From Trichaptum fuscoviolaceum (Eukaryota > Basidiomycota > Agaricomycetes > Hymenochaetales > Trichaptaceae), in NCBI GenBank assembly GCA_910574455.1, contig CAJSYZ010000003.1, positions 4,401,250 through 4,465,249 of the forward strand: DNA of 64,000 nucleotides. Reading direction: 5' to 3'. Below the pieces are notes generated by a model. That model had not been told where the DNA came from. It did not search any database and was given only the letters and a program-made list of their open reading frames with translations. The position numbers and the translations under genes are program-made. Position 1 is the first letter of the stretch, and each line of letters opens with the position of its first letter. This document shows positions 13,116 through 22,745 of this stretch, piece after piece.

Positions 13116-13509
13116 CTTATATATGATTCCGGACGATTCCGGGCATTATAACTCAGCTGTCATGATTATTATAGATTATCACATGGCATCTGGCTTATAC
13201 CGTGATTATAAGACGTCATAATGCTTTCGATAGAATATAATCCTCCATAAGGCTTACTCTGACATTATAATCCTGCTATCTTGCTGATAGTCCCCTTGTA
13301 AGAATGGTATCATAATTATGTCCATCATATATTTTGCTAAAATGTCATACAATTATCTGAAAGGCATATAGCACTGTTATAAGAGTGATACAATTCAGAT
13401 GCTAGTCTTACGAAGTAATACCGGAAATGCAAGTTTTAAAAGTCATTGTATTCTCAATTTTTTCAGATTATACAGAAGAGCTATACTAAGAAGCTAACAC
13501 TTCACAAGG

Positions 13510-15105
13510 TAAGACTATGCAGGGTCCTGGAAGTTCGTGAGACCATCCCGGTCGCGTACCACCAGGAGGAGCGGACTCGGGTCTCCCGCATTCTCAAAGC
13601 ATTCCCGTGCAAGGTCGAAGCGCCAGATGGCCAGCGCGTGGTCACCGACTTCCGCATCTAGATCGTCGAGATGAAGCGCGAGGTCGAACTTATGATCGGG
13701 GTCTGTTGTAACCTGTAATGCGAGTTCCTTAAGATCTGTGAAAAGGATAGCAATTGAATCAGTTTTGCTGTTGAATTCGATGATTCTCATAGACGTACCC
13801 CGAGCTTCTAGGAAACGTGCGACTTTACTCCGCTGCTCTTTTGGTATAGTAGGCAGAATCTCCTCCGCAGCCTCCATAAAATATGTAGATTGCACTCACT
13901 CGGAAATACTTTAATGTCTCTATCGGCGAGATAAACGCGGTTGTGAGCGGGGACGTAGCCCAGTAGTTACTTAAAGCTATCGTTCCATGTCAGCGTGTAG
14001 AAGTCGAGGAGGATGAAGAGAGGAAACTTGTGTTACGATCTGTGTTTCACTGCCAATCAGGTCATTAAGCCGCTTAGCGGCATTCGTGTAGATAAAGCTA
14101 TCGCCAATCCACTTCGAGATCTTGACGCCAAAATGTGAAGTTCAATGGAAGGACTAGTGATAGAGTGAGCAAGAAATCATACCTTTCAGAAATTTCTGCG
14201 ACAACGTCAAATGCCTCTTCAACACCCTCATCTCCTGTGTCTATCCCAGACAGGTGTTGGAGTCGGATGCCCATGCGAATGAAGAGCCGCTGCCAAATGT
14301 CTTGTTTCTCCATACCAGTGCGATGGAGATAATGTACTCTCCATCTCCGACCACGGTGATGAAGCGCCCGTTAGGCGATTGTTGAAGGGAAGTCGCGAAA
14401 ATTTCCGACGTACCGAGTCCCCGCACAGACAGCGGGATGCGTTTTCCTTCGCGCGTCCCGCCTTCCGCAGCACCCTGGAGATTGCGGACAAGACGTCTGT
14501 CTTGCGGGTGTACACTTGCTTGCCTGAAGGATCCATGCTGTAGGAAGGCTCGTCACGGCCAAGTTTGACCACAACCACACCTTCGTCGTACCCTACGGCA
14601 ACCTCGTTTCCCTGCGGTCGGATAGCAATGCACCATACACACTCAAGAGCGTAGCTCAAGGAGTTTTCCAGGCGGTACGTGGCCGAGTTCCTGATCTTAA
14701 TCGTACCATCGTCCGAACCGCTGACTATCAAAGGGAGGCTGGAGTGAAAGACGGCAAACGAGACGTTGTTGGTGTGCGCCTCCATCGTCTGGACACAACT
14801 TTTGCTTAGATGGTCCGATATTTTTATTTGAATACAAGGTTCATAATGTTGTGCGTGTGTGTCCTTCAGATATCTTAGAGCTAATTAGACGAGGTCTGAT
14901 TTTGGAGTGGTAGATGTACGCACCCGAATACACTTCCACTATTCATCCCAGTCCCATGCTTTGATAGTCATATCATCGCAGCCCGTCAACACGTTGCTAA
15001 GTGTAGGATAAACAGCAAGTCATCGAATGTAAACAGGACAGGCCTCGAATGCAGTCACTTTCTCGCGAGTGTTGTAATTGAAGACCCGTAGCTGGAAGTC
15101 GTGGA
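13510..15105 (-). pseudogene. SEC27: Captured fragment of a coatomer beta-prime gene (COPI subunit)
   Basis: Blocks on the minus strand follow the order of SEC27/COPB2. They run DFQLRVFNYNT and NVLTGCDDMTIKAWDWD (about 15100-14930), then MEAHTNNVSFAVFH through VGYDEGVVVVKLGRDEP (14785-14560), then SEIFATSLQQSPNGRFI, DEGVEEAFDVVAEIS, SKWIGDSFIYTNAAKRL, GYVPAHNRVYLADRDI, and finally EEILPTIPKEQRSKVARFLEAR followed by DLKELALQVTTDPDHKFD and FDLARECFENAGD. A typical GT-AG intron is still present at 13797-13736, and removing it restores the expected junction. The fragment lacks both gene ends, about 100 residues of the WD40 propeller and other blocks, and has stops and frameshifts. The functional parent should lie elsewhere in the genome. 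Confidence 0.9.
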
Positions 15106-15447
15106 GTTTTCACGGACTTAGCAATTTCAGGCTTGATGATGCTGCGGAGTTTGAATTATCAACAAGACCGCGTCGCGTTCAACAAGCTCTCCTCCCTACC
15201 TCTCTCTCTCTCTTTCCCCTTCGTCATTGTCCATCCATCCCCTCCTCCATCCATCCATCCCCAGGATGGCCTTAAAATCTATGTATTTCTGCTGTTGATG
15301 GTATGTGATTGTACTCTACTCGTATTTTATCTTCTTTTTTTGATGATTTACTACTGTGCCACCCGAGTGTGACTGTATGCTTGCATACTACGTTACACCC
15401 AGTGTGCCAGTGGCACGGTGGCAGTGTCACGCGGGAACACGGACGCT

Positions 15448-16700
15448 GCAAAGCTCGCCCGCGAGACGCTCTGCAAACGACTTGACGACTACAGGCTCGA
15501 AGTCGTCCTCGGGAACGGCGGATTCAGCCGTGGACATCTCCCACCGCGAATACGGCAAGAAGGTCGTGATCAAGCAGATTCCACGCGCGAATGTCGACCG
15601 AGACAGTCGGGACATGTTGACAGAGAAGAGGATCCTTTCTGACCTGGCTTTACTTAACTCACCCTATTTTACCCCTCTTATAGAATGCTTCATGGACCCG
15701 CACAACTTCATCATCATCCAGGGCTTGGCCGCCGGTGGTACTTTGTGAGGTGCGATGAGCAACGCGAAGAAGCTGTTCCGCATGCATGAAATCAAGTTCA
15801 TAATGGCGCAACTTGTACGTCTCCGCTTCCTTTCCCCCAAGTTGTATCTCATATTTTTCCATAGTGCTATGCCGTGGGCACCCTGCACAACCAGGGCCAT
15901 CGTCCATCGCGACCGTAAGCCCGACAGCGTCTTCATGGATGAGCACGGTCGGCTCGTCATTGGGGACTTCGGCCTCGCACACGTTTTCAATGGACATGCG
16001 GTAAGCATTGACGAGGTACTAACTTACGATGACTATTGGCACAGGACTAAGGGCGAGTGAGGCGCGACGGGCTACATGGCACTAGAGATGCTCCGCGGCG
16101 ACCACTACTCGTACAAGGCCGACGGTTTCTCCTTTGGCGTCATGTTCTATGAGCTTGTCTTCGGCGGGGTGAGTTTCCTCTGTTCCAACCCATCACTCTC
16201 ACTGACACCGCCTTTATTAGCTGGCCTTCTGTGCGAGGGATCACAAGGATCTGGAAGCCAGCGCACTATACGAAAGCGTGTTCATTCCTCGATGGTTCCG
16301 CAAGCGCTACCCAGAGGCATGCCATCTGATGCGGCGTCTGCTAGCCAAGAACCTAGACCACCGCATCCCGATGCAAGATACCTTGCAGAGCCGGTACTTC
16401 CGAGGAGTGTAAGTCAGTCAACCGCATCTGCACCATTCTCTAGCTAACCTCCGCCGCAGAAACTGGGATCAGGTCGCAAATAAGACACAGCCTGTCCCCG
16501 CTGGGTGGAAGACTGCGCGGCCCGTGGTTCGCGCGCCGTATCCCGCGGGACCTTGGAAGACTGCACCGCATAAGGTTCAGGAAGGCGCGTACCTCAGCAT
16601 GTGCGTCCTTGTCGACGAGCCAAAGGCTCTCATGCGCTGGCGTCCTGACCCTGTTGAGTACGAGTTCCTCGCCCCCCTTCGCTGACGACCAGGGGAAGAA
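15448..16700 (+). pseudogene. Captured serine/threonine kinase fragment
   Basis: Kinase landmarks appear in order: glycine loop LGNGGFSR, the lysine of KVVIKQI, HEIKFIMAQL, a damaged catalytic loop IVHRDRKPDS (normally HRDLKPDN), DFGLAHVF, ALEM in place of APEM, and KADGFSFGVMFYEL. After a retained intron the C-terminal lobe reads YLQSRYFRGV-type sequence, then NWDQVANKTQPVPAGWKT. A one-base frameshift follows the glycine loop, and in-frame stops occur near 15747 and 16058. A clean GT-AG intron remains at 16409-16459. AGC-type kinases of this style are common in Agaricomycetes, but the exact subfamily is not certain. It is opposite in orientation to the coatomer fragment. Confidence 0.85.
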
Positions 16701-16795
16701 TTTAAGCATGCTTTTCGCCCATCTTCATGCAGCCGCCAGCATTCTCTCTCGATCTGCGAGAGGATCGTCTCGCAGCTGGCCTCAGAGTCAAAGAG

Positions 16796-16885
16796 ATCCT
16801 CGATCATCGTATTACTACTCTTGCCAACGGTTTCTCCGTTGGCGTCATGTTCTACGAGCTTCTCTTTGATATTGTAGGTTTCTTG
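16796..16885 (+). repeat. Partial duplicate of the kinase fragment
   Basis: A second copy of the segment encoding FSxGVMFYEL and its following intron start (compare 16125-16190) lies downstream of the kinase C-terminal region, with several substitutions. It indicates internal rearrangement of the cargo. Confidence 0.65.
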
Positions 16886-17008
16886 TATGCGTTTCTTGTA
16901 TGTAGCTAGTACTAAATAACATATCATGCTTTTCATTCTATCATTTTGTGTGAAAGTGAGAAGGCCGTGTAAGAACTACACAGGGTTTGTATCACCTTCT
17001 AGTGAATG

Positions 17009-17351
17009 TAAGGCTCATAATCCAATATATTTACACATAATCACGTAGATGAGCTATTATTCTGATAGCATTTCCAAGCAACTATGCAGATTTTAATGTC
17101 TGTAATTAAATATAAGGCTTCATAATGTGATATAATTTGGCATAATGATTACGGAGATTATAGTACATTCTAGACCTTATAAGTCTCATAATCCATTATA
17201 ATCTCTCACAAGTACATATAAGAGCTATAATTCTGATAGGGCTTACATGCAAATGTAGCGAAGATAATGTCTGTAATTAGATATAAGCCTTCGTAATGCA
17301 ATGTAAGATGCATAATGATTATGGAGATTATATTACATTGTAGATATTACA
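17009..17351. repeat. Two diverged ~171-bp tandem repeats near the right end of the nested element
   Basis: Unit 17009-17179 and unit 17180-17351 share ordered blocks (CTCATAATCCA, GCTAT-ATTCTGATAG, AATGTCTGTAATTA, CATAATGATTA-GGAGATTATA). They are A+T rich and non-coding. Their subterminal position suggests clustered transposase-binding sites. Confidence 0.75.
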
Positions 17352-17518
17352 AGGTTTGGAATTGCTTATAATCACCATAAGTCTTGCAAGTGATTAGAAC
17401 TATATATCAGATAGATTACATCTTGTATTAGAATTCTACCCTAATACATGTGTTACGTCGCCGAGGTAGCGGATATATGAGATTTTAGCTTATTACGGGT
17501 GATTATGTTAGTTATAAT

Positions 17519-17536
17519 CTTTTTCCCTTTTTCCTG
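17519..17536. repeat. Right terminal inverted repeat of the nested element
   Basis: On the minus strand it reads CAGGAAAAAGGGAAAAAG and matches the left TIR except at the second base. Confidence 0.88.
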
Positions 17537-20500
17537 ATGGTCAAGATGTCAGCGAAGTTGTCATCTGTAGCGACGTACTTGACTAGTATCTTTCCCAAAG
17601 ATACTTGATCGCGTATCCAATGATAGTAGATGTCGATGTGCTTCGTGCGTGCATGGTAAACATCGTCCGATGCAATGTTAATCGCAGACGTGTTGTCGCA
17701 GTGAAGCGTAAATGGCTTGAGATCTAAATTCAGTGCCTGGCCAAGTACCTCACTTAGCCATACACCCTCCTTCCCGGCGTACGTTAACGCAACGTATTCG
17801 GCTTCAGCGGTCGATAGCGTGACAAGTTCTTGTCGCTTAGAAGACCAAGAAATAGCTGAATCGACGAACCGATATATGTAGCCGGAGATAGGGCGTCGTC
17901 CTTCCGTGGACATTCCGTCTGAGTCCGAAAATCCTTCCAACTCGTCCTTCCCATTCCCTCCTAGCATCAACCACTTATTCTTCGTCGCCTTCAGGTACTG
18001 AAACACACACTTAAGTGCTGTCCAGTGCGTCGGTCCAGGATTGGACATATAGCGAGCGAGCTGCCCAACAATCCAAGCGATGTCGGGACGCGAAACGTCA
18101 GCAGCGTAGCGTAGAGCTCCAACGGCTGCTCGGAACGGTCGGTTCTCCATGTCGGCGCGCTCCTCCTGAGTCTGGGGAGCCTGGTCAGTGCTGAGGTGGA
18201 CGGAGGTTTTCGCAGGAATCTTCATGGGCATGGCGTCGTCGAAGCCATATCGAGTGATGATAGTCTCGATGTATGGGAGCTGGCGGATAGCAATAACGTG
18301 AGTAGGCTTATTCCGCTTGATCTCCATACCAAGTGCCCAGCTGACTTCCCCGCCGTCAGTGTACTCGACCTTCTCGCCAATCTTCTTCTTCAGCTCGTTG
18401 CAGTTGCCTCGCTTGCTCGATGCAAGAAACAAGTCGTCGACCCATGATACCGTGACAGTGATGTGGCCGTCCGGGTGATGCCGATAGAAGAGTGCTTCTT
18501 CCTTATCGGTGCGTCGAAGTCCGGCGCCTTCAAGGATCTTGCAAAGAACCTGGTACCATCACCGACCTGCCTGCTTAAGACCATAGAGAGCTTTGATAAG
18601 ACGAATCACCTGTCCTGGCCTAATACCTGGAAGTGTATAGCCGACTGGTGGGCGCGCATAGATTTCTTCGTCTGAGTCGAGTTCGCCGTACAGATATGCC
18701 GACTTGACATCAATCTGATGGATCTCCCAGTCGTGCGTTGCGGCGTATGCGAGTATGCCGCGGATTGTAGATAGACGAGCAACTGGAGCACGAGTGTCGT
18801 TAGCGTAATAATCAATGCCTTCGACCTGGGTAAATCCCTGTACGACAAGTCTCGCTTTGTACTTATCGATGCTGCCGTCAGTCCGACGCTTCATCCGATA
18901 GACAAACTTCAAGCCCGTGAGGTTGGCGCCGTGCGGGGGAGTGACATATTCCCATGTCTTATGCTTAAGAAGCGAGTTAATTTCAACTTCCATAGCTGCA
19001 TACCATTGGTCCGCATCAGGTCGCTTGTTGACCTCGAAGATAGTGATCGGGTCGCCAAGAGGGTCTCCTCCTGAGGCTAGCCATGCCTCGGCAGTCTCCT
19101 CAACCATGTACGTAAGTCGTTCTGGCGCTTTGGTCTGGCGCTTCGGCCTTGTGGTGGTGTCACTGGCTGGCTGATCTGAGGTGTTGTCTTTGCGTTCTGG
19201 ACCGATGTCGATGTCCTGAGGCGGATCGTTACTATTCTCCTCCTCAACGCCGAAGATCATCCAAATGTTGTGCTCGGTTGACACCTTACGCGATGGCCAA
19301 TAAACGCGATAGCCATTAGAAGGTTCATCCGGAGCAAGCCAGCGACACTGTACACCACGTTCAGTTAACTTATCGGCAGATTCAAGACGTACAACGCATT
19401 GTTGACCAAACGGATAAATCAACGTAAGGTCCGGCGGCATGCCGTAGCGTGCCTCGAATGGTGACCGAAACTGAAGACCAGAGTGCGGGGTTCGATTGTA
19501 GACGTAAAGTGCGTACGTGAGAGCCTCGCCCCATAGGTTGGTGGGCAGGCGAGCACTAGCCAAGTTAGTACGAACAATCTGGAAAATCGTGCCGTGAACC
19601 CGTTCCGCAACTCCGTTGTGCGCCGGTGTGTCATGTACCGTAAGTCGCCGATCAGTGCCGTTCTTCGCCAAGTACTCATCAAAATCCTTCGACAGAAAAG
19701 CTCCGTCGTTGTCCGATTGCAAGACCTTGACAGTAATACCGTATTGAGTCTGTAACCAAGTCTGGAATTTGACGTACTGCGATAAAGCATCTGATTTGTT
19801 TGGCATAACAAACATATGGCACCATCGAGTCGTGTCGTCGACAATTGTAAGTGCGTACCGCCCGTGTGACGGTGTCTGTACCTTGGCGGGACCCCAGATG
19901 TCCATGTGAACATGATCGCCATACTTTGGCGCGGTAGGGCTCGTCCGCTGAGGTGGGATGACGGTGCGACGGATCTTGGAGACGGCGCATGTAACACAGC
20001 TCCGCTCCTCCTGATGGTTAGGATCAAGACGTAATCCTTTCATCTTACCAGAGCTGGCCATTTTCTTGATATAGGCGTAATTGACATGCCCAAGACGCAC
20101 GTGCAAGTCGTAAAGAGATAGCATCGGCCACGTGTTGGCATCGTCGGTAGTCGCCATATTCGCCCAGTTTGCCGCATAGACACCATTGCGCTTGGCGATG
20201 ATCCCGATGAGCTTCTTCTTCGGATCACGAATGAAGAGCTTCCCATCCTCGAATAGGAGAGTGTAACGTTTCTCATCGAGTTTGTTGGGAGAGATCAGCG
20301 TAGATGTGAAACTCGGGTTGCAGCGCACATCACTTATCTTAATGGTGTTAAACCAGTTGCCATGAGGGACCTTAATGTCCATGTTGCCCTTGATGGTGGT
20401 GTGCACATAGTTGCCGTTAGCGGTGCGAATAGCAAATGGCTCCGTCTTCTTTATGTTATAGAGACGGTTCTGGTCCGGAGTGACGTGAATGGTGGCGCCT

Positions 20501-21780
20501 GTGTCAAAGACGTCAATAGCAAATACGGTCTCAGGGGTAGTCGCCATCCATGCATCGGCGGGCATAGCCGTTGCAACGACTTCCTCGATCTTGGCCGTCT
20601 GGGCCTTCTCCGCGGGCTTACTGCCCTCGCCCTTGGCCTCGTTGGCGCTGTCCTTCTGCTTCCGCTTTGGAGATGGGCACTGCTTCGAGTAGTGTCCGTA
20701 GCCCTGACAGTTATAGCATTTCCGATCCTCGGATTTGCCTTTACTGTCATCGTTCCGCTTGCCCTTACCCCAGCCCTTCTTCCCTTTACCCTTGCCCCAG
20801 TCCTTCTTACCGCCCTTGCCCTTCACCCAGTTTGCCTGCTCCTCCTTCTCCTTCTCCTGGCGATCGTGCTTGCGCGTCGTGCCGGAGACGGCGGCTTTTG
20901 AGGCGGCCTTCTGGCGTAAGGCATTAATGACTTTGGTGGACGTAAGTTGACGGGCCTCGAAGACTGGAAGGTTTGCTGCTGGGAAAGCTGGTATGTGCCC
21001 AAGAGCAGCGCGGAGAGCGTCGATCTGTGCACCTGTCGATTGGTTCGATTGATCGATGCTCTGCTTGGTGATAGCAATAACATCACGATAAGCCTCGGGG
21101 ATCGATGCGGAGATAGCGTTGATAAATGTCTCGTCGGTAATCTGTCGTCCGAACTCGGCAATCTTGTCACGAACCTCAAGCATCTTGTCCAGATGACCAT
21201 TGATGTCGCGGTCATTGGTGCATTTGAGCGTGTAAAGCTGCGCCTTGGTGACGGCTTCAACAGTGTGCGTCACGACGTTGTAATCGCGATCGAGTGCAGC
21301 AAGGAGTTCGTGAGTATTGTCCAAATGCATGACTTTGGTGTAGATGGAGTTGTGTAACTTGCCGCATATAGCGTTGACAATCTCGTCATTGAGTGTCATA
21401 GAAGCTGTGTCAGGTGCCGCGGTGATTAGAGCGCGGCCTCGGGAAGCTTTGATGGCTCCCTTGATGCGGGCGATCCAAATACGATAGTTGCCAGCATCGT
21501 TGGCAAGTTTGTCGACAGAGTCAAAGTTCTTGTTGACGTTGGTTGCCATGACTGGTTCCTCGACAACAGTGGGTGCGTTGAACGGTGGGTTGTCTGGTGT
21601 GAGCTGGGCGAATGATCGAAAGAAATTCGCAAAGTGTTGTCCACGTAGGTTGTTGTAGATTTGGTGAGCCTCCCGACGTCTAGTGCGGAGAGTTACAAGT
21701 GGTCGGATAGGTTGTGGATAGAGGTCCGCGTCGATAGTAAAGATATCAGGTAAAGCAGCACCAGTAGCTCGTGTGAGCAT
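17537..21780 (-). pseudogene. copia gag-pol with one nonsense codon and a displaced C-terminus
   Basis: One continuous minus-strand frame starts at ATG 21780; gag may instead start at the in-frame ATG near 21546. Gag ends with a CCHC zinc knuckle (CYNCQGYGHYSKQC, about residue 355). Protease has FDTGATIHV (about 427). Integrase has HVRLGHV and the DDE triad in MDIWG, LQSDNDGAF and NGVAERVHG. Reverse transcriptase begins around residue 940, with the catalytic motif SWVDDL. RNase H has GFSDSDGMS and LSTAEAEYVAL. The only internal stop is TGA at 18559-18557, just after LYGLKQAGR, where a tryptophan codon (TGG) is expected. The frame then runs to the nested TIR element; its last codons are at 13032-13096. 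This copy is defective. Confidence 0.92.
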
Positions 21781-21815
21781 AAACGATGAATAGTCCCAGT
21801 AGCGCGCTAGTCAGA

Positions 21816-21834
21816 GCCAGCAAGGCTCATAACC
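21816..21834 (-). other. Primer-binding site resembling a half-tRNA-iMet site
   Basis: Immediately after the 5' LTR the minus strand reads GGTTATGAGCCTTGC. This is complementary to the anticodon stem-loop of fungal initiator tRNA (GGCTCATAACC), not to a tRNA 3' end. Drosophila copia is known to prime from a cleaved 5' half of initiator tRNA with a similar site. The match is seen directly; the priming mechanism is inferred. Confidence 0.7.
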
Positions 21835-22129
21835 TAATAGAAGTCACGAAGAGATCTTGAAGGTAGCGGCAATAGCACAGGTGAACACACAGTTCGAGGG
21901 GACTGATAACTTGATAATATTCCTGAGCCTATACGCTCTACTTATATACTGTACAGAGAACAATAGAGAGAAACACATAGAACACTATGGAACAATACAC
22001 AGACCATGCTGCGTACACGACTCATACATGCTGCGCAGTACAACTATTGTCCTAGTCACAATCAGTCAGATCACCGGGTCTATCTAATGAATCAGTTCAT
22101 CATATGACTCCGAGTGACTCATTCTAACA
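21835..22129 (-). repeat. 5' LTR of the copia element
   Basis: A 295-bp direct repeat of 12730-13024. Within it a TATATAAG box on the minus strand (21948-21941) is a likely core promoter for the element. Confidence 0.93.
21941..21948 (-). promoter_or_regulatory. TATA-like box in the copia 5' LTR
   Basis: TATATAAG in the transcribed orientation, about 110 bases before the LTR end. The position is plausible for element transcription but untested. Confidence 0.5.
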
Positions 22130-22134
22130 TAAGT
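22130..22134. repeat. Target-site duplication of the copia element (right copy)
   Basis: TAAGT, identical to 12725-12729. Confidence 0.9.
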
Positions 22135-22745
22135 TCCAAAGCAACCTGTGGACTGACTACCAGTGGCCTAGTGTTAAGATCATCACTGCATGAGTAAGTC
22201 CGTGAAGCTCAAGCCTGAGTTGTCTGTGCAACTTGAAGTAGTAGCAGAAGCGTGCGAACTTGTGGCATTGGGAAGATAGTACTACAGCCTGCCACTGGCA
22301 GTGAGAGCGACTGCAACCTCCACTGGCATGGTTAACAACTTTCTCCAAGCCTCAAGCTCTCAGTTTTCTTTCTGACAAAATAAAACTTGTCATTAAGCGA
22401 GACCACAAATAAGACATGAACAGCAAGAATCACAATGACAATGTACGACAAAATACAGGAACGAGATGCGATTAACACGAACGAGAACAAACAGCGATAT
22501 CAGGAACGTTGAGGGATGGGATGGACTTTGAATACGGTAAAGAAATAATCATGATGGACTGGTGAAAAATAAGGCAAGGGATAGCAGGACTTTATGAACA
22601 GAAGGTGCTAACAGCTAGTATGTTTAAATAAAGGCGCTTAAAATGCGATTGCCAACTGGATGGCTTTCTTCTGTATCCAAGAGAGCAGACATTTGTTTCG
22701 TTGCGTTCGTCCAAAGGAAGGGCGCTGGCCTAGAGGGAATTAATT
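22135..22745. other. Intergenic region, 3' of the Nam8-like gene
   Basis: No gene recognised; it probably contains the 3' UTR of the minus-strand gene starting at 25774. Confidence 0.45.

Larger units (their letters stand above)
13098..17536. mobile_element. Nested non-autonomous TIR element carrying captured host gene fragments
   Basis: The ends are 18-bp terminal inverted repeats with one mismatch (13098-13115 and 17519-17536), purine-rich with the core GGAAAAAGGGAAAAAG. The insertion splits copia pol exactly between the codons for ...DILT and TKALP. GTCA occurs just outside both ends (13093-13096 and 17540-17543), a plausible 4-bp target duplication, although one and three extra bases lie between it and the TIRs. 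Both subterminal zones are A+T rich with many TATAATC/GATTATA motifs, which may be transposase-binding sites. No transposase is encoded. The interior holds a coatomer fragment and a kinase fragment. The superfamily is uncertain; a 4-bp duplication would fit Academ-like elements, among others. Confidence 0.82.
12730..22129 (-). mobile_element. Full-length Ty1/copia LTR retrotransposon interrupted by a nested TIR element
   Basis: The element is bounded by two 295-bp direct repeats and a TAAGT duplication. In the minus orientation the order is 5' LTR (22129-21835), primer site, gag-pol (from 21780), a split 3' end of pol, polypurine tract (13033-13025) and 3' LTR (13024-12730). Domain order is gag zinc knuckle, protease, integrase, reverse transcriptase, RNase H. 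Integrase before reverse transcriptase defines Ty1/copia. The 9.4-kb length is inflated by a nested 4.4-kb insertion at 13098-17536; without it the element would be about 5 kb, a normal copia size. Confidence 0.95.

Noticed and set aside
20362..20901. 179-codon plus-strand frame with Leu-rich text
   Set aside because: It is antisense to the copia gag-protease region and has no independent support.
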